A stretch of 64,000 bases of DNA from Diphasiastrum complanatum (lineage: Eukaryota; Streptophyta; Lycopodiopsida; Lycopodiales; Lycopodiaceae), in assembly GCA_029204225.1 (NCBI GenBank), contig CM055092.1, positions 29,186,359 to 29,250,358 on the forward strand, given 5' to 3'. Position 1 is the first letter of the stretch; every line of letters starts with the position of its first letter. Below are positions 36,370-47,331 of this stretch, piece after piece. The position numbers and the translations under genes are program-made. The notes under the pieces are model-generated. The model was not told the DNA's origin. It saw only the letters and a program-made list of their open reading frames with translations, and made no database searches.

Positions 36370-37955
36370 TCTCATGCAAAAGCCTCCATCCCGATTCATA
36401 GATGATTCGACCTGCTACTTTGTGCAGGAACCAAACATAGTTCATGAGGCAATGACAACACCTGATGCTAACTAGTGGAAAGCTGCCATGGATGCATAAT
36501 TTGATTATCTGATCGAGAGTCAAACTTGGACTATAACTAAGCTACCAAAGGATCAATATCCGATTCTATGCAAGTGGTTATTCAAAGTGAAGTATGAGAC
36601 TGAAGGTAAAATAAATCAATATGAGGCCAGATTGGTAGCCAAAGGCTTCTCCCAGATTCCAGATATGGATTATTCCAAAACCTTAAGCCCTGTGGTAAAG
36701 CATGCTTCAATTCGTTTACTTCTTTCCTATGTAGCTACAGCCAACCTTGAAGTTCATCAAATGGATGTCCAAACTGCCTTTCTGAATGGCACCATTGAAG
36801 ATGAAATCTACATGTCCCAGCTAGAAGGATAAGAGCTAAAGAGAAAGGAACACCTAGTGTGCAAAATTCATAAAGTTCTATATGGTCTGAAATAGTCTCC
36901 AAGGGCTTGGTTTCAGAAAATTAATTTCTTAATCGAGAATGGTTTCATTCCAAACTCGACAGACTCAAATGTTTATTTTAAGTCTGTATTGGATTCATTC
37001 ATAATCATCACTCTTTATATTGATGACACATTATTGTTTAGTAACAGTTTAAATTTGTTGAAGGATACCAAATGCTTGTTAGCACAAGAGTACAGGATGA
37101 CCGATATGGGTCCAGCACACTATTGTCCCGGAATCCGTATTTTTTGTATTCGACCTAACAGACATATTTTCATCAGTTAGTAGAGATACCACACCAATGT
37201 GCTGAGAAAATATGGAATGGTCGAGTGCACACCGAGCCACTTCCCACTCGACCTTGGTTTGAAGTTATAAAAGGAGAAATGTCCAAAATTTGAGTCAGAG
37301 AAGGAGGAAATGAAGCAGTATCCATTTCACACCATAATCGGATCATTGATGTATGTTATGCTCTGCACTCGACTCGACCTTACTTATCTAATCAGCTCTC
37401 TCAACTAGTTTCTTTCAAATCTAGGTCCAGTCAATCAGAAGGCTCTCATGAAGGTCATGAAGTATGTCCAAACTACAAAACACCTGAGCATTTGCTATGG
37501 AGGTAGCCAATTTGCCAATATTCTAGAGAGCTACACATATGCATATTGGGCAAGAGATGTCGATACAAGAAAATCAACCTCTGGATTTGTGTTCTTGTTC
37601 AACAAATCACACATAGCTGCCACGAATGCTACCAAGGAGGCAATTTGACTGAGGAACCTGCTTGCAGATATCAAAATTATCCAGTCACACCCAACGACCC
37701 TCTATTGTAACAATCAAAGTGCCATTGCACTATCTCTGAATCCAAGATTCCACTCTCGAAGTAAGCATATCGAAATCTAGTATCATTACCTTAGAGAGAA
37801 AGTGCAAGGCAAGGAAATTTCTCTAGTTTACTGTAGGACAGAGTTATAGGCAACAACTTACTTCACCAAGGCTCTATCAAAGGAGCATCATCTCAAATTT
37901 AACAACATGCTAAATCTGAAGATCGAAATTTTTCAGGATCAACATTAAGGGGGAG
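36370..37955 (+). pseudogene. Ty1/copia RT-RNase H (family C) with polypurine tract
   Basis: Linker and RT: WKAAMDA, CKWLFKVKYETEGKINQYEARLVAKGFSQIPDMDYSKTLSPVVKHASIRLLL, MDVQTAFLNGTIEDEIYMSQLEG (36587-36832), LYGLK-stop-SPRAW, and the active-site block TLYIDDTLLF (36989-37180, usual VDD as IDD). RNase H: KYVQTTKHLSICYGG, WARDVDTRKSTSGFVF, then FHSRSKHIEI and YFTKALSKEHHLKF. Many stops and one deletion in the RNase H middle. It ends in TAAGGGGGAG (37946-37955), a polypurine tract. It shares the domain order but little sequence with family A. Confidence 0.85.
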
Positions 37956-38083
37956 TGTTGGAATTTCATGCTCAAGTCCAATTCCATTAGGTAATGGGCA
38001 TCCTAAAATCTTTTTATACTTATTCAAAAAAAAAAAAAACTACAACAACAAAAAGGGCCCTCAAATTTCCTTACATGGTATCG
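37956..38083 (+). mobile_element. start of copia family C 3' LTR
   Basis: TGTTGGAATTTC directly after the polypurine tract. The end is uncertain: CTTACA followed by TGGTATCGAAAAATTC near 38083 looks like an LTR end plus a degraded PBS, but 128 bp would be unusually short for this class. Confidence 0.45.
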
Positions 38084-38508
38084 AAAAATTCAGGATTGAA
38101 TTCTTTCAACTCTGGATCGGATCAGATCGGGTCCAACTTTTTCGGCCCTGGTTCACATTGTATAAATCCGATTCTTTGTATATTTCTGACCCTTTGTAAA
38201 TTTTTGATACTGTCAGGAATATGTCTCACGTTGCAACACTGACAGTCCACTTACTCCTGTACATACATTCACTGTAAAATGACAGCTACCTACTGCAAGA
38301 TGGATGTAGTTAATTAAGTAGATTAAATGTCAGTTTTCAATGTACTGATCATCTGACTTCCAATCATCCAGGAAGCTCTACAATGGACTCAACGCACTGA
38401 ATCAGGTTATCATCTTGCATGCGTTATGTTGTAAATATAGTCAAGTTCAATTTTTTGAAAAAAAGATTAACAAATTCAGCTAAAGTTTTGTGGAGCTCGC
38501 CTACAGTT

Positions 38509-38560
38509 AAAATGCAAATAATGATGGTGGAATCACATTATTGTGAGAAAAAACAATTTT
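38509..38560 (+). repeat. 52-bp direct repeat, left copy
   Basis: Identical by eye to 39555-39606 (from AAAATGCAAATAATGATGG to AAAACAATTTT). The 994 bp between the copies include a (GA)n(GT)n microsatellite and two variants of CCCAAGTATGGCATC. No ORF links them. Confidence 0.8.
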
Positions 38561-39227
38561 GGGGGCTGGAATACAAGGCCCAATGGGGCATTTCAAAGGA
38601 ACCCAGGATCATTAAGGAAAAAAACAACTTACAGAGAAATAGCCTATGTAAATAACGATTTTGTGTAACTAATGGCCCAAGTATGGCATCCTGCATGTAT
38701 AAGCCCATCTTGAAGAGCCCATCAATAGTTAGTTACGTTAGGCCCCAAGTATGGCATCTTGTGTGCATAAGTCCAAATTGTGGTGCCATTAGTCATTAGG
38801 GACAAGAAAACAATTTTGGAAAGTCTCAAGGTTTTAACTTAGACGTAAAAGAGTTTGTAAAAGTCAAAGTCAAGTTTCCTAAAATGGAACTTGCATTGCA
38901 TATTGAGATTTAAAGTGTCTTGTCCCATAAGTAAGTGTAGAAAGGAAACTCCACAAGCTTCTATAAAGAGAAGCTCTCTGAATGTGATTTTCATCCTTAA
39001 TGATAGAGAGCTAAGTGTTGCTATTTTGGATCCACGTGTGCTAACTTTGCTATTTGGCTAATATTAGTGCGACTTTGTGTTGAATGCATTTAATCTCTAA
39101 GTTCTTGCTATTTTACCCCCTTTTTAGCCTATGTGCTTAATATTTCAAGGTTTTCTAATATTAGTAGAGCTTGTAGAGAGAGTAGGAGGGCGTGGAGCCT
39201 TGGTTAGTAGATAGATTAAAGAGAGGG

Positions 39228-39231
<4 letters not shown>

Positions 39232-39269
<38 letters not shown>

Positions 39270-39279
39270 TGTGTGTGTG
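39232..39279. repeat. (GA)n(GT)n compound microsatellite
   Basis: About 18 GA units followed by about six GT units, inside the 1-kb segment bounded by 52-bp direct repeats. Confidence 0.9.
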
Positions 39280-39554
39280 GATGAATGTGTGAGAGATGAA
39301 AAGGAGAAAGAAAGTATAGTGGTGCCATATTGTCTTGGTTATTTTTTTTTTATGGTATTGGGCTTGTAAGTAGAAGTAGATTTTAACTCTTTTGGTTATG
39401 CAAGCATCTCCACGGCTCCTAGGATCGAGCCCACTCCCGTGCTACAAATGACTTGGAAGGAGAAGGTAGAAGGCCTCTCCGTCTTCACAACAACAATAAA
39501 TTATGTGAACATTGCATAATACTAATTAACAATATTAATTACCAATAATACTCA

Positions 39555-39606
39555 AAAATGCAAATAATGATGGTGGAATCACATTATTGTGAGAAAAAAC
39601 AATTTT
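39555..39606 (+). repeat. 52-bp direct repeat, right copy
   Basis: Second copy of 38509-38560. Such long identical flanks suggest a tandem duplication of about 1 kb or recombination, not a normal target duplication. Confidence 0.8.
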
Positions 39607-40943
39607 CAAAATATTGTGGCATGGTTACCTTCTGAAGGAGTTTGTTATTTAATGAATGTCCTCAAATTGTAAACGAAGAACTCTATAAAACCATAAATTA
39701 AAATGTCGGCAAAAATCAAAAGCAAAAAAGTGAGACCACAAAATAAAAGCGCAAAAAGAAAAATATATATCATTTACACTCACTTGAAAAATAACATTAA
39801 ATCACCAAAATCTCCAATCGTAAATGCTCAAATCCTTCATGCAACTTTAAAACTCTACAAATCAAAATGAGTGAAATTTGCAAGAACCTAATTTTAATCA
39901 AAAAGTTGCAATATGACGAATTTTGAGTCCATCATATTCCAGCATCTTTGAAGAGTACTTGATACATCACATGGATTTTTGTTTTTTGACTTGGCTCAAT
40001 GACATGCCAACATGTCAAAATTTGACATGCTATTTATATCAAATTATAATGAAAATGGAACATCTTGTAAATTTGTGATATAGGATTTATTGGCATGAGA
40101 AACTTTATAGAAGCTCGACAAGGGAAATAACTACCTATGCTAGTCTACAATCTTTTTCAAGAGATTATGTGACTTGTGAAAGCATTTTTTGTCATTTTTA
40201 ATTGTTTTTTCAACTTGGTTCCTTGGCTCTTTTTAATGTCGAAAGATCTAATTCACCTACTTAAGAGGCTAATTCCAACTACTAACACAAAATATGATGA
40301 GAAAGAAATACTTTCAGAAGGAGAAACGAGCTTAGAAGCAAGTTACAAGAAAAGGCTCATCGTCCTACATGTTTGAAGGAATAACCTCCAATAGATCATG
40401 TCAATATGGCCAAATGATGAGCTATCCACCTACAAGGATGCTAAAGCATCACACATCAAACTTTCATTTAGAAAAATATTATAAGTGAAGCATTCAATGG
40501 TGAAATGCACATGATGCAAACTACTAGGCCATTCATAAACTCTCTTTACCTCTCAACATATTGTTGGAGAGGACTCTTAGGCATACATTTCTCAAATTAG
40601 CTCAAAAGGTGAAAGATAATATGCTAGACACCATTTTTAGAATCAAAATTCCATTGTACAATCTATTCCATAATGTAGTATTTGTAATTATTGAATGAAC
40701 TTTCATAAGTAAAATTGGAATGATGGGTACAATTCTTCCAGATGATGGTTACAATTCACTCAATTCCTAGCTCACACCTCATATCCGCTCTCAATCAAAC
40801 ACCACCCTTTGACCCAAACTTCCCACTGCCAAAGAATTTCTTTCATGCCAAATCCTAGAGAGAATACCCTTATGATCACACTCTCAGATTGGTGTATTAC
40901 CTAGTCCAAACTAACTCTGAACATCATGCCAACCAGCATTAAT
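39607..40943. other. no gene recognised
   Basis: AT-rich intergenic sequence with only short ORFs and no recognised repeat ends. Confidence 0.45.
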
Positions 40944-40951
40944 GTACTTTG

Positions 40952-41072
40952 GAATGGGCCCGGCACAAGCCATTCTGCCCGGTAAGGATTTCTTGAATTT
41001 TTATGCGAGGCGTGAAACTAAAAAATTCTAGAAATCCTTACCGGCTAGAATGGCTTGTGCCCGCCCGCTGGG
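40952..41072. mobile_element. foldback/MITE-like element
   Basis: Arms of about 35 bp are inverted copies: GGCACAAGCCATTCTGCCCG and GTAAGG on the left, CCTTACCGGC and TAGAATGGCTTGTGCC on the right. GTACTTTG (40944-40951) and GTACCTTG (41073-41080) flank it, a possible 8-bp target duplication with one mismatch, as seen for hAT-type elements. It encodes nothing. Related hairpins lie at 44375 and 49979. Confidence 0.65.
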
Positions 41073-41080
41073 GTACCTTG

Positions 41081-42260
41081 ATTTTTTTCACATGTACATT
41101 ACTAAGCAAACTAAGCAGTTTGACTCTCTAAAGGACCACTCTGAACATGCCATTTGGCAGCCATATGGACACGCATGCGGAAAGCACACCACAAAGATTT
41201 TGCAAAAAACAGATGCATAATCTGCATTTTAATCTGTTCAAAAACCTGGCAGAATACTCACAAGCTATCTATTATGTCATCATACATGGACAACACACCT
41301 TCATAGTTACTCTTGATTTCCAATAGATAGCCATACCACAAATTCTAACCCTACAAAGCGGAATTGATGGTTGACTATAAACAGAGGACTTTTATGCCAT
41401 TTTAAAGGGTCAATAATTTTCAGTACTTGCGTGTTGTCCCTGGTTGGCGTTCATGCATCTACTCTTACAACTTTTCCAAGATGATCTTAGCAAAAGCCCA
41501 CAACACATCAGCCTTCAAATGAGAAAAAAGAGGACAATTGAGGCCATTATAATTAGCTTTGAAAACCATGACTTTAGTTTAGTGACATTTCAATTTGATA
41601 TTTATTGCATACATGGATATCAGCTACAAGAAAATTCTAATATCTGCATGATATTTATTGCCCAGAGACATCTTGTGCATATGTTGAACTACTATTGCAT
41701 CGTTACACTTCCATATAATTTGGAATGAATTTAATGCACGAACTAGTCATGCAAAATGTTTAAACACACTTATCACTAGTGAAATCTAAAGCATACCATC
41801 AGCTATCATAAATGCATCTCGTAGATAGCTCTCTTCTGCGTACAGTCAGCAGATATATAGATTCGTACGGTTCACCACACACAGCTACCAAATCGAGTGT
41901 TATCCACCTGATTGTATAACACTCGATTTTCATTCCACAGATGTCTGGTGCTGCAGCATCATTCGTGAATTCTCACTGCGTCCACAAAATCAGAACTCGG
42001 TTGTGTGAATTATTTGAGGTACACATGCAGGAAACACAACTTGTCAATTACGACTCATGACAACTCTTATTTTCTAGAATGGTTACCCGGAATGAAGCGT
42101 CAGGGTCGAAGATTTATCAACAGTAATAGCGTTGCATGCATGAGAATACTTATAACGGTAGACTAGATGCTTTAAATCACTAAACATGTAACAAAGCTCA
42201 GTAAGAAGTAGGAAGTAAGCTAGCTTAACAATAATCACTGTTGCAGGGAAGTAGATTAAT
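41081..42260. other. intergenic, downstream of the dioxygenase gene
   Basis: No gene recognised. Part of 41130-41260 resembles the ...TTAATCTGTTCA...AGAATA-TCAC words of the hairpin at 44605, so another decayed foldback element may lie here. Confidence 0.4.
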
Positions 42261-44196
42261 TCAGTTCTGATTCTGCATGAGATTTATTTCATGTAGGAGT
42301 ACTGGGAAGTGTGCGTGTGTACCCTTGTTGACAATTCGCTTCTCTAGAAATCCATCATCGATACCGTCGCCCATGTAATCTGCGTACTTGATTGCTTTGT
42401 ACAGAGGGGGATGCTCGACGTCAATCAACCTCGGATCTGGACCAATGACAGCATCTAAAGCTGGTCTTAGAAATGATCCCACAATAAATCGTTTATACTC
42501 GGAGCTGACCCTGACACGATGCATAATACTTTTGTACTTGCCGTTGGAAAGTATCTGCAGGATGCATTGCAACAACAAGAGTACCTATTTCAACATATGT
42601 TTGGTCCGAGGAGCGTATTGCTCATGTTTACTGATGGCGCAGTCCAGGCCCACGCTCATCCACCAATCGATAAGCCTTGATAGTTTCTAATTGATCATGA
42701 TTATAGATAATAGCCATCACATGATAGATGAGAGTGGGGTCCTGCTGCACCCTGATCAGTCAATACGAAGAGAAAGCACCTCATATTGCATCGTTAAAAC
42801 CAACAGCAATTTGAATTATGCTTCTGTAAAAACTGAGGCAGGTTTTGATAAAATGGAATAAGAAACATCTAAGCATATGGATAAAAAAAGACATCCACCT
42901 CCAGCTGATCTCCGATATTAACAATCAGAGCATCGTGAATAGGCCGAACAAGCACCCAGCGTCCTTTATTTAGAACGTGCAAACCTGGCTGATCCTGAAT
43001 GAGGAATGAGAATGTTTGCGGATCCGTATGTGCGCTTATACCCAACACCAGATCCGGCTGCGGACACGGCGGGTAGAAGTTAAAGGCTAACTGCAATCCC
43101 TGAGGTCCACCAGTCTCCTCGACGTCTGCCATACCGATAGCGTCCCCCAGCTGCTTCATCATTTTAAGGCCCAGAGTATGTGTTTCTCTGGCATATGTCA
43201 CCAACGTGTCCCTGATATGGCAAAGCAGTAGAGTTATATAATCGGGTTGACTTAAAATAAAAATCTGCAAAGCAAATAACAGGATCTAGTAAAGCCAAGG
43301 CTTGGGAAAGCGGCAAAAAATCAAAGAAGTTCTGATTACCTGAACTTCTCAGGTAGATGGTGCCAATCTGAGAAGTCCGTTTTGTGTTTATTGAGAACCG
43401 GAACGTCGCCATTCATCATGATCGTGTCTCCCCAGTCCATTAAGCCATCCACGTTGTTTATTCTAGCGTATCCTTCCACAGGAACGTCAGGATCAGGAGC
43501 GAAGTACTTCTGTTTCTCGCTGACGAGCAGGAGGAAAAAGCTCCGGGCCACGTCTAACGTTCGATCGATTAGGCCTTCCGTTAAGCCGTGATTTACAATC
43601 TACAATCAACACCGTCACTCATCATGAGGGGAACGATCCGGAAACAACAATTATTCAAAGTAGCAAGTTAACCAGGTCAATTCAGTCCTGATTTGCAACA
43701 TCCGAAAGCAGTCTCCCACAGTCATGAGAATGCTGCTGCTGTTACAGCATCCTTTAGAGAGAGAGAGAGAGAGAGAGAGAGAGCGTGTCTACTACAGGAA
43801 CATATTATAAGGATTAAATGTGGAAGAAAGAAGCTAAAGGCAAAATCAAATGCTGCAAAACACAAGAGGAGCTAGTTGGAACGTCAGAACCACACTTGAG
43901 CTGCAAAATCAGATCCAGCCAGAAAAACAAACCTGCAAGAAACCCCACTCGTGGACTGCCTTGAAGAAATTGGCAGTTTCCTCTTCCCCGTTCGCTCCAT
44001 GCATTTTCCCATAATCAATAACGGGAAGCTCCACACTGAAATCATCAATGACAGGAAGATCACTGTGCAAAGACTTGTAGCGAACGTATTTGGATGGGAC
44101 CTCTTTCACTCCTTTCTCCACCAACAGTTGAACGCTCCACCCGGGCGCATCATCTGTGTGCTCTAAGATCTGGTCTGTATCTGCGGCGGGCGCCAT
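42261..44196 (-). CDS. 2-oxoglutarate/Fe(II)-dependent dioxygenase (plant DOXC type)
   Basis: Four exons with GT-AG introns: 44196-43933, 43599-43340, 43211-42899, 42554-42261. Together they give 376 residues, the usual length for this family. The N-terminal DIOX_N domain has VPSKYVRY, VIDYGKM and the IVNHG motif (about residues 89-93). The C-terminal double-stranded beta-helix has the iron ligands His236 and Asp238 (SAHTDPQTF) and His291 (SIMHRV). The 2OG-anchoring RxS motif is atypical: Arg301-Phe-Ile303 where Ser is expected, with SF at 306-307. Such enzymes oxidise small molecules (hormones, flavonoids, alkaloids) in the cytosol; the substrate cannot be told here. The ATG follows a pyrimidine-rich leader on the coding strand. 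It is the only apparently intact host gene in the window. Confidence 0.9.
43756..43783. repeat. short (GA)n microsatellite in dioxygenase intron 1
   Basis: About 14 GA units within the first intron (43932-43600) of the dioxygenase gene. Confidence 0.85.
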
Positions 44197-44290
44197 GGCC
44201 AAGAGAGAGCGGACGAGAGAGAGAGAGATCGATGGATCGATCTGATGATGAAATGGAGAAATTATCTCATTTTTATATTCATAGACATAC
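44197..44290 (-). promoter_or_regulatory. core promoter and leader of the dioxygenase gene
   Basis: On the minus strand GAATATAAAA (44280-44271) is a TATA box about 75 bp upstream of the ATG at 44196. A CT-rich leader (44240-44205) lies between them, a common feature of plant 5' untranslated regions. A mobile element begins only about 70 bp further upstream. Confidence 0.6.
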
Positions 44291-44374
44291 GCTTGATAAC
44301 CAAAAGCATTACGCCCTCCTCGTTTATCTCGTGAACACAATAATAGCTATTATGGAATGAACACAATAATAACT

Positions 44375-44606
44375 ATTATGGAAGGTGCCAGGGAGAGGCC
44401 ATCCTGCCCGGTGAGGATTTTCAGAATTTTTTTAGGTGAGGACCGGATTTCAAAATTTTTTTAGGTGAGGCCTGGATTTCCAGAATTTTTTTAGGTGAGG
44501 CTCGGATTTCCAAAAAAATTTTAGGCGAGGCCTGGAGGGGCCGAGCCTACAAAATTTTGGAAATCCAAACCAGGCAAAATGGCCTCTGTTCGGCCCCTTC
44601 CATTAC
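44375..44606. repeat. foldback hairpin, GC-rich MITE-like (copy 1)
   Basis: Left arm ATTATGGAAGGTGCC...GAGGCCAT...TGCCCGG and right arm CCAGGCAAAATGGCCTCTG, CGGCCCCTTCCATTAC are inverted copies. The loop holds three or four variants of TTTTTTTAGGTGAGGCCTGG. Counterpart at 49979-50149. Confidence 0.7.
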
Positions 44607-44813
44607 GTAATGGATTTTTGGACCCTTTTTAAACCAATCCTTAGCTGCCACATGGATCCATCAGCACTAAAAGAATTTGAGACCAATCCGATGCTGCCAC
44701 GTGGCAGACGCAGGCAGAATCTGCACTAATTTTTTTTTTAAAAAAACAGGTGACTATTCTGCTTTTTAATCTGTTCAGAAATGGACAGAATAGTCACCAA
44801 AAATCCATTACGT
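44605..44813. repeat. second foldback hairpin (copy 1)
   Basis: ACGTAATGGATTTTTGG at 44605-44621 pairs with CCAAAAATCCATTACGT at 44797-44813. An inner pair GTGACTATTCTG / CAGAATAGTCAC lies inside. The same structure follows at 50143-50353 in copy 2. Confidence 0.75.
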
Positions 44814-45463
44814 GTTTTGTACCTCCCCATCTCCAAGCTTGGCCACATGAGTTGTTTTGTCACACCCATCCTAGACCTCATCTGGGATGGATCAGGATGA
44901 GCATGAGCAAACTCGTTGTTCCAAGGTGAGCGTGGAGGATGAGCTGCAACCTCAAGTCTAGTAACTTACCTCAGAGCATGGTTCTTAGTTCTCATCCAAG
45001 ATGAGTTGGAGGAGCTCGTCACGAAGCACATGTGAGCAAAAAATGAAAATAGTTCATTTCTGGAGGCTCATCCCGGATGAGCAGGGATCACGTGGCACCC
45101 CTTTTTAACATTATATTTTTTAAGAAAAAAGAAGGGTCTTCTCTCAAACACATTAGGGGAAACCTCAACTCAAAAAGGGCCCTATAAGAAACTCGAACTT
45201 AGTGAGAGAATAATTAGAGAGAGAAAGTAAAAACGACAAGATTTGTTGTCGTTTTTCTAGTTTCCGGTGCTGCCCGCCGTCCAACTGGTGTGGTTAAACT
45301 CATTACAACTCAAACCAAATAAACACGCTGCCTAAGCACACAGTCGACTAAGCACACGCCGCCTAAGCTATCAGTAAGCATGTTTAATGATTTACAAGCT
45401 TGTTTTGGTTTCGTGTGAATCGTTTTTCTCGTTACATGATTTAGTTTGTTTGATTTTGAAATA

Positions 45464-45510
45464 ATGGCAAAGTTTGATCTTCATATTGTGCTCCCACTCG
45501 ATTGTGCTCC
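45464..45510 (+). pseudogene. first codons of the transposase-like gene, deletion stub (copy 1)
   Basis: ATG 45464 opens the same frame as ATG 51139 of copy 2 (MAKFDLHIV, then LDCAP). After CTCC at 45510 the sequence switches to the promoter of the histone-type gene, so only about 16 codons are left. The junction defines one end of the internal deletion. Confidence 0.8.
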
Positions 45511-45511
45511 A

Positions 45512-45929
45512 CATTATCCGCACGTGTGGAGGAATTATTAATAAAACACACGAATCAGGATTTGGCACGTGTGTGGTTGAAAATATGACACGTGTATTTG
45601 CACGTGTCGAGCAATCATTAATAGGACACACCAATCAGAAATTGGCACGTGGCACTTTTACATTTAATGCACAAAAAATCTCTCTCTATATAAGCAACCA
45701 CTGCGAATGAAAACCATTTGGCTACCCGATTCCTGAATCGTTTCTTGCTCTCTCTCACGGAAACACGATATCGAAGCCGCGCGACCGTCCACAGTTTTTT
45801 TGAGAGTTCTGCTTGCTTCTCGCATCGCTGCGATATTGGAATCTAGTGGCCTGATATCGGAGCCGCGCGATGATCTTCATTCGATCAACTCATCTACGAC
45901 CTAGTCGGGTGCCTGCGATATTGGAAGCA
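45512..45929 (+). promoter_or_regulatory. promoter and leader of the histone-type gene (copy 1)
   Basis: It contains several G-box cores (CCGCACGTGTGG near 45519, GGCACGTGTGTGG near 45565, GACACGTGTA near 45587, GCACGTGTCGAG near 45601, GGCACGTGGCAC near 45643), a TATA box TATATAAG at 45687-45694, and a leader with repeated GATATYGGAAGCC/GGAGCCGCGCGA words. The layout is conserved in copy 2. Confidence 0.65.
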
Positions 45930-47331
45930 ATGGCAAGGACCAAACACACCGCGCGTCCAAAGTCTACTGTCCCGCCAGCTAGTCAAGCCACATCATCCTT
46001 GCATCCTGCAGCTTCTCGACCTCGTGCTAGGGGGCCTGGCAGAATACCCTGCCCATGGCTCAGAGATATTAGGAGGTTACAGAAGTCCATCAACCTTCTG
46101 ATACCGAAATCCAACTTCAACCGAATAGTGAGGGATGTGACAAGGTCTTTGTCCGTGGATGTCAGATGGTGCGTGACTGTAATTGAAGCATTGCATACAG
46201 CCTACGAAGATTATCATATTACGTTTTTTTAAGGATACTGTGCTTGTTGTTGTACACGCAAAGCGGGTGACTATCATGCCCAAGGATATGGAGCTTGTGT
46301 TTAGGCTGAGGAATCAGTACGAGCAGGTATTCAAGGCACCTCCACCTCCCCGACCAGCTTAGACCGCCTTAACAAAGGAAAAGAAAGCAGTCAAGGCCAG
46401 TGAGGTCAGGAGCCAGGGCTAAAAAAAGCCAAATCAAGCCAGTTGAAGACCAGCCAACTGATGATCAAGCTGGGCCGTCTAGGGTGGAACCTGAAGAATC
46501 CCCCTCTCCTCCACCTCCGCCTAAAAGAAGATTAGTACTATCAGATGAGACCGAACATATGATAGGCCAGACCCAATTGATTCTTGATACACTGAAAGGT
46601 CAAGAGGGTCTTCCTGTCACTCCTGGTTTAAATTTTTTACTAGATTACTCTTCTGATAGTGACCAATCTTTGGATGTGCCGAGACGCACCACAAAGGCTC
46701 TGAATAGATATATAACAAAATCAATTGCTCTTTTTCCTGAAAGCCCATCTCAGTCAATAGGAACTGTATATAGAAATTTAGTTGTTCAATATCCGGTCGA
46801 TCCCATGCTGACATTTTTTTATTCTGAGCGATATATAATTTTTGATGAGTACATAGCTAAAAAAATAGATAAATTAGGTGGTCACTTTGTATTCAATATA
46901 TATTCGGCCTCCTATATGAATTATTTTAATCTTGTTATCTGTAAGGAGTTATTGAATAAGCCTTCGGACCTCACAGACCCAATTGTCGAAGCTGGACTCA
47001 ATTATTGGGTTCAGTTGTACAAAAGCAACAGTGTTCCTGGTGTTTTTGTGCTTACTCAATTTTTTTGTCACCTGCTTAAGGACGAGCACTCAGCTGCATC
47101 ATGTTTACGATATATGCCATGCGACTCCGAAATTTTTGTTGTACCATACTGTCAAAAGTATGTATTATTTAATTTGAGTTGTATGTATTGTTTTCTTATA
47201 TGCTTTATTTGTATTTTTTTCATTTGCATATCATTGACTATTTGGTTGATTGCAGTCATCACTGGTCTGTACATATTATATCACTAAGAGTGGATGAAGC
47301 CGGTTTGTGTAATCCAAAGGTTCTGAGAATG
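45930..47331 (+). pseudogene. histone H3/CENH3-like fold joined to Ulp1/C48-like region (copy 1)
   Basis: ATG 45930 gives MARTKHTARPKSTVPPASQ, an H3-type tail (ART-K-x-T-A-R ... K-S-T). The fold follows: WLRDIRRLQKSINLLIPKSN, NRIVRDVTRSLSVDVRW, EALHTAYEDY. An extra T in the TTTTTTT run near 46225 shifts the frame at the FF(E/K)DT motif. The protein resumes at 46400 with a basic linker (RSGARAKKSQIK), a Pro-rich and acidic segment (SSDSDQSL) and a 200-residue globular part. A 98-bp intron (47158-47255) then leads to NHHWSVHIISL. FFCHLL ... CDSEIFVVPYCQ and HHWSV are the pattern around the catalytic His of Ulp1 proteases. The Asp and Cys parts are lost behind a copia LTR. Confidence 0.6.

Larger units (their letters stand above)
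44351..47331 (+). mobile_element. histone-carrying element, copy 1 (internal-deletion derivative)
   Basis: 44351-45510 matches 49954-51185, apart from a 136-bp extra piece in copy 2. From about 45515 it matches copy 2 again, but now at 61861 onward. The sequence between (the transposase-like gene and the unknown minus-strand gene) is absent. The left part has foldback hairpins and a leader; the right part has the promoter and the histone/C48-like gene. The right end is cut by a copia LTR at 47332. Terminal inverted repeats and target duplication were not found. Confidence 0.7.

Noticed and set aside
38083-38096. TGGTATCGAAAAATTC as a working primer-binding site
   Set aside because: It matches only the first eight bases of the initiator tRNA complement and lies after an implausibly short LTR.
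41444-41728. A 94-codon ORF downstream of the dioxygenase gene
   Set aside because: No motif, no codon pattern, no conserved neighbour; length is within chance for this AT content.
43951-44360. Plus-strand ORFs over dioxygenase exon 1
   Set aside because: Antisense shadows of a clearly spliced minus-strand gene with catalytic motifs.
45930-46232. An ordinary host histone H3 gene
   Set aside because: The tail departs strongly from canonical H3 after residue 8, the frame runs on into an unrelated large domain in copy 2, it is duplicated with flanking mobile DNA, and both copies are broken.
46400-47287. A stand-alone host gene on the frame starting near 46400
   Set aside because: Copy 2 shows that this frame is continuous with the histone part; the apparent start in copy 1 results from a frameshift near 46225.
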